Made by a program: the position numbers and the translations under genes
Part shown: in pieces, positions 45,294-54,712 of the stretch
Layout of the letters: each line of letters opens with the position of its first letter
How positions within the stretch are numbered: position 1 is the stretch's first letter
DNA from: Synaphobranchus kaupii
Lineage: Eukaryota; Chordata; Actinopteri; Anguilliformes; Synaphobranchidae
NCBI GenBank assembly: GCA_029718625.1
Contig: CM056376.1
Coordinates: forward strand, 110,467,319 to 110,531,318
Length of the DNA: 64,000 bases
Direction: 5' to 3'
The notes under the pieces: model-generated
Database searches by the model: none
Seen by the model: the letters and a program-made list of their open reading frames with translations, nothing else
Told to the model about the DNA's origin: nothing

Positions 45294-45524
45294 ATTACAT
45301 TACATTACGGCATTTAGCAGACGCTCTTATCCAGAGCGACTTACACAACTTATTATTACATTTATCCATTCATATTTATCCATTCATACAGCTGGATATA
45401 TACTGAAGCAATTCAGGTTAGGTACCTTGTTCAAGGGTACAACGGCAGTGTCCTACCTGGGAATTGAACCTGCAACCTTTCGGTTACAAGTCCAGTTCCT
45501 TAACCATTATGCTACACTGCCGCC
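45294..45524 (-). mobile_element. tRNA-derived SINE, minus strand
   Basis: Reverse complement of the 15849 SINE: the tail GGCATTTAGCAGACGCTCTT with TTACAT repeats is at the left, and the tRNA-like head with complement of box B (GGAATTGAACC, one change) and box A (CCATTATGCTA) at the right. ATGTA on both sides (about 45290-45294 and 45525-45529) may be the target duplication. A short internal duplication of ATTTATCCATTCATA (45359-45388) is copy-specific. Confidence 0.88.
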
Positions 45525-45529
45525 CATGT

Positions 45530-46641
45530 ATAATGCTGTAGGCTACATGTCGTTTGTTTGCTATGGAGTATCTGAGAAGTCATAATATGGTTCGGGTATG
45601 TTAGTCTACGGTGTGAAAATAATAAATTTAGCCCTGCGTGGTTGTGCCTGTGAAATAAATCAGGTATTTGATATGTTGTGCATGCACACAATGTAATGAT
45701 CAAGTGAAGGGGTCTTGTAAGATGGGTGTGAGTGTGGTGGATCATTGTAATTTGATTTAATTACCTATGCATTGTGATGGCTGAGATACCATAGAATATA
45801 ACCGTAGGGGGTTTAACAGTCTATTGATACTCATGCTGGGCTGCCATGCTTCCCTTTGAGTCTATGCAACAGAAGCTAAGTAACAGAAGCTCAAACACAG
45901 TGAAAGTACTTTTTTTCCACTCCTGAGATTGTTTAATTTCCTTGCTCGGATAAAGATACCAACTTCCGTGATTTGTGTCGTCTGGATTTCCAGAACACTG
46001 GACTCTGTCGATTTACTAAGATCCCAAATAAGGGTTTTTGTTTTGCGGGCACAGGCAAAGTATTTGCATGTGTTATCTCCCACTATTTAAAAATATCGGG
46101 ACGCCCAATATTGCATATTCATTCAGGCTAACCCACAAAAAAGACAAATCAACGTATCTTTCAAATTTAGCACACACAATCCTCTTTACACCTTGTTAGT
46201 TTTTTATGGGACATAAAATGTATGGTTTTACATGTGTTTTTGTACAAGCGAACCTTAAATCAACCCCATAAGAATCATTGTGGTGATTGAGCCTGCTTTT
46301 TGTCATGTTACAAAATAAGGAACCGTTGCCGCTACAACATTGCGATGATAAAATTGTTTCCTGAGATGGAATCATGAGTTTGACCACTTTCAAATGGCAT
46401 AGTGTGTGACCAGATTGAAAATTTCAAAGTAAAAAAAAAAAAACACTGCAAATACTTCCGGCCCAAATACGGGTTGGTGCTATTTAAGGGATTTTTAAAT
46501 AAAAACCAGGTTTTTTATGTTTAACCAGCAAGGGCTGCATGGATTTTGCACATCCTCTCCACCGTTTCCACCGTGTGTGTGATTGTTTTGTATTTGTGGG
46601 GGGTGTCACAGCTTCCTTAAGGAAAAATAGTGTTATATGTA
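45530..46641. other. unassigned AT-rich DNA
   Basis: No gene or repeat recognised. Small chance frames only. Confidence 0.4.
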
Positions 46642-47645
46642 CAGTGAGCACCATAATTCAATGGACAGTGACACGTTTTTTGTTATTTTGGTTCTGTACT
46701 CTGTATCCTTTCAAACTGAATCATTGCTAATCATTTTGAAGTGCAGACTGTCAGCTTTAATTTGAGGGTATTTTCATCTATATCGGATGAACCGTTTAGA
46801 AATTATAGAACCTTTTGTACATAGCCCCCCCCCCCCATTTCTGGGCATCAAGAAATATTGGACAGTTTAACATAATGTAGAATAAATAATGTAGATATTT
46901 TATTTTCTGGTACACTTACAAGCAATACTATAACTAAGCATTTGAATGGATCTCTATGGGAATTGGGGGGTGGGACTAGATTTAGCTGTGAATTATGCTG
47001 GAGCAGTATGGAATATATGCAGTAGATATGGATGGATCACTTTAAGGGTTGTTTCTCCTAACAAATTTTCCTATTGAACTCTGGAAAAATAAGTCAGGAG
47101 AAGAAACCCTTCAAGTTATCCATCCATATCTACTGCATATCTAGCAGCAGAGAGATGGTTTGAGGCTTGTTTGATACGTCAGACCCGTCAGATGACTTAC
47201 AGCCATTTAGCCAACCATGTGTCCATACTGTTCCAGTGTCATTTACAGCTAAATCTAGTCCCACCCCCCAATTCCCATAGAGATCCATTCAAATGCAGAG
47301 AGGTTATAGTATCGCTTATAGGAGTACCAGAAAATAAGATATCAAGAGTCTTTTGATATTGTTGGGTCACAGACATCAGGAAGTCATGGCAAGCAAAGGA
47401 TACGCGACCAAATATTAAAAATGATGACTTTATTCTTCTATGTACAAAAGGTTCTATAATTTCTAAACAGTTCATCCAATATGGATGAAAATACCCTCTA
47501 ATTAAAGCTGACAGTCTGCACTGTGCATTGTCTAAGATGCTAGGTGCAAGCGATTGTCATTGTATCCTTTCAAACTCAAAGTGCTAGAGTACAGAACCAA
47601 AATAACAAAAAATGTGTCACTGTCCAGTGAATTATGGTGCTCACT
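46642..47645. mobile_element. fold-back element, family 1, copy B (most complete)
   Basis: CAGTGAGCACCATAATTCAA after TA at the left and the complement TGAATTATGGTGCTCAC before TA at the right. The whole ~1.0 kb is one large palindrome: outer arms (GACAGTGACAC, CTGACAGTC(T)GC), middle (GATCTCTATGGGAATTGGG) and inner arms (CCATCCATATCTACTG) all occur in inverted order, with the fold point near 47080. No coding capacity. TA flanks suggest Tc1/mariner-type mobilisation. Confidence 0.85.
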
Positions 47646-47942
47646 ATGTGTCTGAACCTCAATGTTAACCCTTTGGCTCTGTGAAAGCAGTCGTATCATA
47701 ATTCTCAGCCAATAGGTCCACTTTTCTCATCTCTAATTACATTCCCCTGTTCCCTCTCTCAGGAAATGTCCATGTCCTCATTCTCTTGCCAACCCGGTAT
47801 CACAGCCCAAATGTCAATATTGAACAAGTGAGGTGTCTGTCAGGTGTCAATATTAGCTGTCAAATATTTTTAAACAGCCTCCAAGTTTGTAATGGTCTGA
47901 CTGCATAATATTTACCAAAGCAACAGTATACAGTACAGCAAC

Positions 47943-47980
<38 letters not shown>

Positions 47981-48676
47981 TTAATATGGCGTGGTAAACT
48001 TAATTTTAATTTGTGTGTTTAAATCATAGTTATTCTATAATTTTCATGTTGCATAAATGCCAGATATATGCAAATGCACCTCAGCCCACATGCAGATGTA
48101 AGAAAGAGCATTCTGTTTATGGGGGTGTATTTATGCAAATAACGACCCAGTGAGACTTGCATTAACAGCCATTAAAAAATTTGAGACGTGGTTGCTTGTC
48201 TTTATATGAGGCAATGCAACAACAAGTGTAAACTTTGCACCTGGTGAAAGAAAATGATCCCAGTCCAGCAGTTGTATAATTGCAATAATTGTCATGAGGA
48301 AAATTGTGGCGTTCAAAAAGCTGTCTCCATAAATGTCCCCCGAAGAGACCCAAATTAACTGTGAGAAGATATTACCTCACCATTTATTTTTTTGATTGAA
48401 AGGAAAATTACTTCTCTTTTTAGTGCATTGAGATCTTGCATGACACTTGTGCAGTGTGTGTGTGCACGTGTACTGTGGTCTTGCACTGACCTCCTTCCTG
48501 TTGTATACTGTTCTGAGGGTTGCTGTTCTCTCCTTGACATTTTTGTTTGGGCAACAAATGTCATTGATTTCCTGCTAAATTTGAGGGATTAGGGTCAAGT
48601 CTAAGGTATTGGAAAACACACTTTTGAAATTTTTAAATGAGAGGAAGTGAACAGAGGTTGAGTGAGATAGGGTGTG
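47646..48676. other. unassigned DNA with (AAT)n
   Basis: (AAT)n at 47948-47983. 47690-47830 is mixed in composition and may be conserved non-coding DNA (untested). No gene recognised. Confidence 0.35.
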
Positions 48677-49698
48677 TGTTAGGTGCTGGTGGGGGAAGGA
48701 CCCAAACGCAGGCAGGAGTGTGAAAAAACCGAAGTTTAATCAGGGCTAGGCAGCAATCCGAAGTGGAACAGGCAGGGGTCAAAACCGAGAAGGCACAGCA
48801 AAGGTACAAAAGGGAAATCCAAAAACAGGGTCGCGAGAACACAGGCAGGGGTTCAAACCAGGGAGTAAGAGGAACACAAAGAAAACAAAACAGACTGGAA
48901 ACAAAACAACAACAAGCAAAGAACTAGGGAAACAAAAACTAGAAAACAGAATAAACTAACAACTCGGAAAAAACAGATCGAAACACAGAAGCAGAATATA
49001 CTAAGGAACTCGCGAAGAACACTGAAATGACAAGGTATATATACACAGAGGGAGACAGACATAATGGGAATCAGGTGTGTAGAAACAGGGAGGGGAGATT
49101 GCTCACAGGTGAGAACAGTGAGGGTTAACAGGGACCAATAAAACAATGACAGGGGAAACGTAAGACACGGACTGGAATGCACATAGACACAATGATAACA
49201 AACGGCCTGGAGTTAGCAGGTAAACAAGTGCACAGCTCAGATTAGAAAAACACGAAAGTGGACACATATGCAGAGAATGCGAAATCACAGAACGATGCAG
49301 GGATAGGATAACGAGAAGGGAAAAGACAGCTGCAGGTAGAAACTCAAGATGAATTAGTAATGTTAGTAGTGAACTCTAGAACCCTAATGTTAGTAGGTTA
49401 GTATTATATACACATGTTAGTTTGTTAGCAGGTTAGTATTAAATCTAATCTAACAGTTAGTATGATTAGTACATTAGTATTATATACAAATATAAATAAA
49501 GTCAGAAGGAAGAAAACGAGATATACGAAATACAGAAGAAACCTGAATGTTCCCAAAATCACCCGAATAGTGCAATGACAAAGACAGGGGGTGGAATCTC
49601 AGAAACATGGAACGCGGACTGACAATCGCGAGGGAAGGAAAACAGGAAAAATAATAACAAATAAAGAAATAAGACAGACAGATTACAGGATCCTAACA
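48677..49698 (-). repeat. 3' LTR of the non-autonomous element
   Basis: Begins TGTTAGGTGCTGGTGG and ends GGATCCTAACA on the plus strand. ATTAAA on the minus strand (48735-48740) is the likely polyadenylation signal. I noticed no difference from the other LTR. Confidence 0.92.
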
Positions 49699-49960
49699 GT
49701 ACCTCCCCCCCAAGGGACGGCTTCCAGACGTCCCAATGACAGTCCCCAAAAATGTCCAGAACGCTAGGCAGGGTGGGTGGAGGGGGTCCGGAGGAGGGAT
49801 AAACGGGTTGCTGGTCAGGAGAGTCAAAAGGAATAGGGGTGACGACTGGGAAAGTTTGTAATGTCCGGAATGCTGAGCAGGGTGGGTGGAGGGGGGTCCG
49901 GAGGAGGGAAATAAATGCCGGAAGGCGGCGCAGGTGATACAGTTCTGGAGGCCGCCGGCG
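49699..49960. other. 3' internal region with a C-tract next to the 3' LTR
   Basis: Minus-strand reading places a purine-rich tract (GGGGGGGAGGTA, the complement of 49700-49711) immediately upstream of the 3' LTR, as expected of a polypurine tract that primes plus-strand DNA. The complete element has the equivalent tract GGGGGGGTAC at 34793-34802. Confidence 0.75.
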
Positions 49961-50593
49961 GCGCAGGCAGGACGGCTCTGGAGGACGGCGGCGCAGGCAG
50001 GACCGCTCAGGAGGGCGGCGGCGCAGGCAGGACCGCTCAGGAGGGCGGCGGCGCAGGCAGGACCGCTCAGGAGGGCGGCGGCGCAGGCAGGACCGCTCAG
50101 GAGGGCGGCGGCGCAGGCAGGACCGCTCAGGAGGGCGGCGGCGCAGGCAGGACCGCTCAGGAGGGCGGCGGCGCAGGCAGGACCGCTCAGGAGGGCGGCG
50201 GCGCAGGCAGGACCGCTCAGGAGGGCGGCGGCGCAGGCAGGACCGCTCAGGAGGGCGGCGGCGCAGGCAGGACCGCTCAGGAGGGCGGCGGCGCAGGCAG
50301 GACCGCTCAGGAGGGAGGCGGCGCAGGCAAGACCGCTCAGGAGGGAGGCGGCGCAGGCAGGGACCGCTCAGGAGGGAGGCGGCGCAGGCAAGACCGCTCA
50401 GGAGGGAGGCGGCGCAGGCAAGACCGCTCAGGAGGGCGGCGGCGCAGGCAAGACCGCTCAGGAGGGCGGCGGCGCAGGCAAGACCGCTCAGGAGGGCGGC
50501 GGCGCAGGCAGGACCGCTCAGGAGGGCGGCGCCGCAGGCAGGACCGCTCAGGTGGGCGGCGCCGCAGGCAGGACCGCTCAGGAGGGCGGCGGC
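49961..50593. repeat. minisatellite 1, 30-bp unit, about 21 copies
   Basis: Unit GCAGGCAGGACCGCTCAGGA plus GGGCGGCGGC. The first copy is diverged (GACGGCTCTGGAGGA). Later copies vary at GGAGG/GGCGG and AGGCAAGA. A single inserted G near 50361 shifts the frame of the array. Confidence 0.97.
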
Positions 50594-52436
50594 GACGGCT
50601 GCATCGCCGTGGAGGCCGGCGGCGACGGCTGCATCGCCGTGGAGGCCGGCGGCGACGGCTGCATCGCCGTGGAGGCCGGCGGCGACGGCTGCATCGCCGT
50701 GGAGGCCGGCGGCGACGGCTGCATCGCCGTGGAGGCCGGCGGCGACGGCTGCATCGCCGTGGAGGCCGGCGGCGACGGCTGCATCGCCCTGGAAGCCGGC
50801 GGCGACTGAGCGGCTGTAGGTTAGGCGGCCCAGGGACAGGTGGTGTCAGCTGGCTCTGCAGCTCTGGACAGGTGGAAAGCTGGCTCTGCAGCTCGGGACA
50901 GGCGGAAAGCTGGCTCTGCAGCTCGGGACAGGCGGAAAGCTGGCTCTGCAGCTCGGGACAGGCGGAAAGCTGGCTCTGCAGCTCGGGACAGGCGGAAAGC
51001 TGGCTCTGCAGCTCGGGACAGGCGGAAAGCTGGCTCTGCAGCTCGGGACAGGCGGAAAGCTGGCTCTGCAGCTCGGGACAGGCGGAAAGCTGGCTCTGCA
51101 GCTCGGGACAGGCGGAAAGCTGGCTCTGCAGCTCGGGACAGGCGGAAAGCTGGCTCTGCAGCTCGGGACAGGCGGAAAGCTGGCTCTGCAGCTCGGGACA
51201 GGCGGAAAGCTGGCTCTGCAGCTCGGGACAGGCGGAAAGCTGGCTCTGCAGCTCGGGACAGGCGGAAAGCTGGCTCTGCAGCTCGGGACAGGCGGAAAGC
51301 TGGCTCTGCAGCTCGGGACAGGCGGAAAGCTGGCTCTGCAGCTCGGGACAGGCGGAAAGCTGGCTCTGCAGCTCGGGACAGGCGGAAAGCTGGCTCAGCA
51401 GCACAGGACAGGCGGGTAGCTGACTCTGCAGCTGGACAGGAGGGCTGGAAGGGGACCGGACAGGAGGGCTGGAAAGGGACCGGACAGGAGGGCTGGAAAG
51501 GGACCGGACAGGAGGGCTGGAAGGGGACCGGACAGGAGGGCTGGAAGGGGACCGGACAGGAGGGCTGGAAGGGGACCGGACAGGAGGGCTGGAAGGGGAC
51601 CGGACAGGAGGGCTGGAAGGGGACCGGACAGGAGGGCTGGAAGGGGACCGGACAGGAGGGCTGGAACGTGGCGGGACAGGAGGGCTGGAACGTGGCGGGA
51701 CAGGAGGGCTGGAACGTGGCGGGACAGGAGGGCTGGAACGTGGCGGGACAGGAGGGCTGGAGCGGGACGGGACAGGAGGGCTGGAACGGGACGGGACAGG
51801 AGGGCTGGAACGGGACGGGACAGGAGGGCTGGAGCGGGACGGGACAGGAGGGCTGGAGCGGGACGGGACAGGAGGGCTGGAGCGGGACGGGACAGGAGGG
51901 CTGGAGCGGGACGGGACAGGAGGGCTGGAACGGGACGGGACAGGAGGGCTGGAGCGGGACGGGACAGGAGGGCTGGAGCGGGACGGGACAGGAGGGCTGG
52001 AGCGGGACGGGACAGGAGGGCTGGAGCGGGACGGGACAGGAGGGCTGGAGCGGGACGGAACAGGGGCAAACACAGATGGGTGGAAAATGGATCCTCCGTC
52101 GACGGGTAGCTGAGTCCGTCGACGGAGCCGGGAACCAGGACCCCCTTGTCTTCTCCTGGGCCCATAGTTTCCCGGACACAGGACCAGGCGGGTCCCATTG
52201 AAGGGTGACAGTTGGGGTTGGGTAGTTGAAGGGGTAATGGGCTCAGGGCTGGCCGGCTGGAGGGTAAGGACTCCGAGTCCAACGGAGTGAGAGGTGGGCT
52301 GATAAACGGTCCGGGGTGATGGGTGGTGGTCGGCATGCCGACGGGCAAACTCAGGATTCTGCCCCCAGATTCCCATGAGGTATTCCTCATAGGTGTTGTC
52401 AAAATAGGGGTCAAAGAAAAAACCCTGAGTCGCCAT
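50337..52436 (-). CDS. 699-codon repeat protein of the non-autonomous LTR element (unknown function)
   Basis: Open from ATG (52436) in the minus strand, the element's sense strand. The first ~130 residues are unique (FFFDPYFDNTYEEYLMGIWG; acidic/aromatic, no known domain). They are followed by four arrays in frame: an 8-residue unit PVPSRSSP (about 26 copies), a 10-residue LQSQLSACPE (about 19), a 10-residue RRRRPPRRCS (about 7) and a 10-residue RSCLRRRPPE. The frame ends soon after a one-base insertion near 50361, and a longer version would continue through array 1 without it. Whether it is translated is unknown. The former gag start just upstream is TTG, so this ATG would be the first. It could encode an RNA-binding, Pro/Arg-rich product or be a by-product of repeats whose length is a multiple of three. 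Confidence 0.4.
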   Translation of the reverse strand: MATQGFFFDPYFDNTYEEYLMGIWGQNPEFARRHADHHPSPRTVYQPTSHSVGLGVLTLQPASPEPITPSTTQPQLSPFNGTRLVLCPGNYGPRRRQGGPGSRLRRRTQLPVDGGSIFHPSVFAPVPSRSSPPVPSRSSPPVPSRSSPPVPSRSSPPVPSRSSPPVPSRSSPPVPSRSSPPVPSRSSPPVPSRSSPPVPSRSSPPVPSRSSPPVPSRSSPPVPSRSSPPVPPRSSPPVPPRSSPPVPPRSSPPVPPRSSPPVRSPSSPPVRSPSSPPVRSPSSPPVRSPSSPPVRSPSSPPVRSPSSPPVRSLSSPPVRSLSSPPVRSPSSPPVQLQSQLPACPVLLSQLSACPELQSQLSACPELQSQLSACPELQSQLSACPELQSQLSACPELQSQLSACPELQSQLSACPELQSQLSACPELQSQLSACPELQSQLSACPELQSQLSACPELQSQLSACPELQSQLSACPELQSQLSACPELQSQLSACPELQSQLSACPELQSQLSACPELQSQLSTCPELQSQLTPPVPGPPNLQPLSRRRLPGRCSRRRRPPRRCSRRRRPPRRCSRRRRPPRRCSRRRRPPRRCSRRRRPPRRCSRRRRPPRRCSRRRRPPERSCLRRRPPERSCLRRRPPERSCLRRRPPERSCLRRRPPERSCLRRRPPERSCLRRLPPERSCLRRLPPERSLPAPPPS
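50594..50808. repeat. minisatellite 2, 30-bp unit, seven copies
   Basis: Unit GACGGCTGCATCGCCGTGGA plus GGCCGGCGGC, nearly identical copies. The last has GCCCTGGAAG instead of GCCGTGGAGG. Confidence 0.97.
50848..51430. repeat. minisatellite 3, 30-bp unit, about 19 copies
   Basis: Unit GCTGGCTCTGCAGCTCGGGA plus CAGGCGGAAA. Central copies are identical; the first (CTCTGGACAGGTGG) and last (CAGCACAGGACAGGCGGGT) are diverged. Confidence 0.97.
51434..52065. repeat. minisatellite 4, 24-bp unit, about 26 copies
   Basis: Unit GGACAGGAGGGCTGGAACGG plus GACG, with three blocks of variants: AAGGGGACC (51440-51660), AACGTGGCG (51661-51755) and A/GCGGGACG (51756-52065). Block structure shows local spreading of variants. 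Confidence 0.97.
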
Positions 52437-52469
52437 GAGCCCGCTGGGTCCAAACTGGCGAGTTCCTTC
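52437..52469 (-). promoter_or_regulatory. primer-binding site and former gag start
   Basis: On the minus strand AAGGAACTCGC (52468 down to 52458) begins one base inside the 5' LTR and is perfectly complementary to GCGAGTTCCTT at the predicted RNA start (52806-52796). Then TTGGACCCAGC (52453 downward) matches the gag start ATGGACCCAGC of the complete element, except that ATG is TTG. Confidence 0.8.
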
Positions 52470-53491
52470 TGTTAGGTGCTGGTGGGGGAAGGACCCAAAC
52501 GCAGGCAGGAGTGTGAAAAAACCGAAGTTTAATCAGGGCTAGGCAGCAATCCGAAGTGGAACAGGCAGGGGTCAAAACCGAGAAGGCACAGCAAAGGTAC
52601 AAAAGGGAAATCCAAAAACAGGGTCGCGAGAACACAGGCAGGGGTTCAAACCAGGGAGTAAGAGGAACACAAAGAAAACAAAACAGACTGGAAACAAAAC
52701 AACAACAAGCAAAGAACTAGGGAAACAAAAACTAGAAAACAGAATAAACTAACAACTCGGAAAAAACAGATCGAAACACAGAAGCAGAATATACTAAGGA
52801 ACTCGCGAAGAACACTGAAATGACAAGGTATATATACACAGAGGGAGACAGACATAATGGGAATCAGGTGTGTAGAAACAGGGAGGGGAGATTGCTCACA
52901 GGTGAGAACAGTGAGGGTTAACAGGGACCAATAAAACAATGACAGGGGAAACGTAAGACACGGACTGGAATGCACATAGACACAATGATAACAAACGGCC
53001 TGGAGTTAGCAGGTAAACAAGTGCACAGCTCAGATTAGAAAAACACGAAAGTGGACACATATGCAGAGAATGCGAAATCACAGAACGATGCAGGGATAGG
53101 ATAACGAGAAGGGAAAAGACAGCTGCAGGTAGAAACTCAAGATGAATTAGTAATGTTAGTAGTGAACTCTAGAACCCTAATGTTAGTAGGTTAGTATTAT
53201 ATACACATGTTAGTTTGTTAGCAGGTTAGTATTAAATCTAATCTAACAGTTAGTATGATTAGTACATTAGTATTATATACAAATATAAATAAAGTCAGAA
53301 GGAAGAAAACGAGATATACGAAATACAGAAGAAACCTGAATGTTCCCAAAATCACCCGAATAGTGCAATGACAAAGACAGGGGGTGGAATCTCAGAAACA
53401 TGGAACGCGGACTGACAATCGCGAGGGAAGGAAAACAGGAAAAATAATAACAAATAAAGAAATAAGACAGACAGATTACAGGATCCTAACA
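52470..53491 (-). repeat. 5' LTR of the non-autonomous element
   Basis: Same length as the 3' LTR. It carries TATATATA (52829-52836) and the predicted RNA start 11-mer at 52806-52796. Confidence 0.92.
52796..52836 (-). promoter_or_regulatory. core promoter and predicted RNA start
   Basis: TATATATA followed 30 nt later by GCGAGTTCCTT, the 11-mer complementary to the primer-binding site. Confidence 0.75.
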
Positions 53492-53965
53492 GTGTGGCCT
53501 TAAAACACATCCTCCTGGGCTACCCTGTCAGACAAAATCATTACTCAACATCTCAAGAACAATCCTTGGAGCGGAGCCAGCCAGTGGGAATATGAAGCGT
53601 TGGTCAGGAAATGAACCCAGTCAGGGGTTGGGTGTAGTGACACGCTGTGCAAACATGCTCTGCCCATAACAATAAAACTGCTTTTTAAACCTAACCAATG
53701 AGGGGGTTGGTCAAGTGTTTCACATTACCGTAAAGCTCCTTCTCATGGCCATCTTCTCTAATAAAGGTACCAGTAGGATCATTACATCATTCATTTGATC
53801 ATTTACTCACAGATATTTTCTGAAGCTGAAGTAAAGGGTCCAATGGCAGGGTCACATTCAGTATTGGAACCTGCAGCCCCCTGCTAATAAGCTTGCTTAG
53901 CTTACACCACACTGCACAGCTTCACTTAGTTTTTGTCACAAATGAATCAATTTTCTTTCTTGCTT

Positions 53966-54007
<42 letters not shown>

Positions 54008-54033
54008 TGTGATTTTAACTATACATACAATAC
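53492..54033. other. unassigned DNA with (GT)n
   Basis: (GT)n at 53968-54011. No gene recognised. Confidence 0.4.
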
Positions 54034-54707
54034 TGTCACGTTTCGTGCCTCCATGTCCTAGTCTTGTTCTGGTTTTTCCGTTTATTTGTATTTTCTATCT
54101 GTTAGTCTGTTCCTTGTTTTCCCTTTCTCCCTCCAGTTTGTCTCCACTTTCCCGCACCTGAATTGTTTTCTCATTTGTTTCGTCACACCTGTTCCTCATT
54201 GTTTCTTCGTTAGTTTGGTATTTAGTCTCCTCTGTTTCTGTGTTCTGTGCCAGATCGTATTGTGCCCTGCATTCGTGCTTGTCTCAGTCTTTCCAGTGTT
54301 TATTCCTGCCTGCTCCTTGCCTGTTCCTCGTTCCTGTCCTCGTTCCTGTGGTACCTGTCCAGTTTATGTTCTCCTGCCTGTCCTGCCTGTTCCTGTCCAG
54401 CCCTGCTCCAGTCCTCCTGCCTGCCAGTTCTTCCCCATCCTAGCCCTGCTCCTGCCCTTCACCCTCCTGTTCCCAAGCTCTGATGGATTCCCCAGTTCTG
54501 ACCCCTGCCTGTTCCTGGACTTCGCTTTTGCTTATTCTGCATTGCCCTGTTTGCTGGACACTGACCCCTGTATGGAACTGACTACGAATCTGCCTTGCCT
54601 TTATTGCACTGTTCGCTGGACTTTGACCCTCTTCTGTCAACTTCGAATAAAGCCTATTCCTATCACTTCTGGTGTCTGCGATTGATTCCGATCAGTTCTC
54701 ATAACAG
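54034..54707 (+). mobile_element. solo LTR of a Tf1/sushi-type gypsy element
   Basis: Begins TGTCACGTTTCG and ends CTCATAACAG, flanked by AATAC on both sides (54029-54033 and 54708-54712). A TATA-like TATTTAG (54219-54225) is followed 30 bases later by GCCAGATCGTA (54249-54259), the same layout as the RNA starts of the other LTRs. AATAAA lies at 54646-54651. No internal sequence remains, so the two LTRs of the parent element recombined. The C- and T-rich middle (TGCCTGTTCC, CTCCTGCCTG) gives chance open frames. Confidence 0.8.
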
Positions 54708-54712
54708 AATAC

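Larger units (their letters stand above)
48677..53491 (-). mobile_element. young non-autonomous LTR retrotransposon with minisatellite interior
   Basis: Two LTRs of identical length (1022 bp, offset exactly 3793), bounded TGTTAGG...CCTAACA, with the 5-bp target duplication GTGTG (48672-48676 and 53492-53496). The orientation is minus, shown by the TATA box, primer site and ATTAAA. The 2.77-kb interior has no protease, RT or integrase. It holds a primer-binding site, a former gag start (TTGGACCCAGC), an ORF beginning MATQGFFFDPYFD and four tandem arrays. It must rely on an autonomous partner for cDNA synthesis and integration. Confidence 0.92.

Noticed and set aside
48633..49288. Hydrophobic open frames (109 and 61 codons) near the LTRs
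   Set aside because: They lie inside the LTR and repeat exactly in the second copy (52646-53081), with no coding signature. An envelope-like role has no support.
49886..52201. Plus-strand frames of 307, 502 and 453 codons over the minisatellites
   Set aside because: Tandem units of 24 and 30 bp without stops are open in several frames on both strands. The element's promoter, primer site and polyadenylation signal place its sense on the minus strand.
54086..54685. 199-codon frame rich in Cys, Pro and Leu
   Set aside because: It lies entirely within the solo LTR; the C- and T-rich LTR gives overlapping open frames in all three plus-strand phases.
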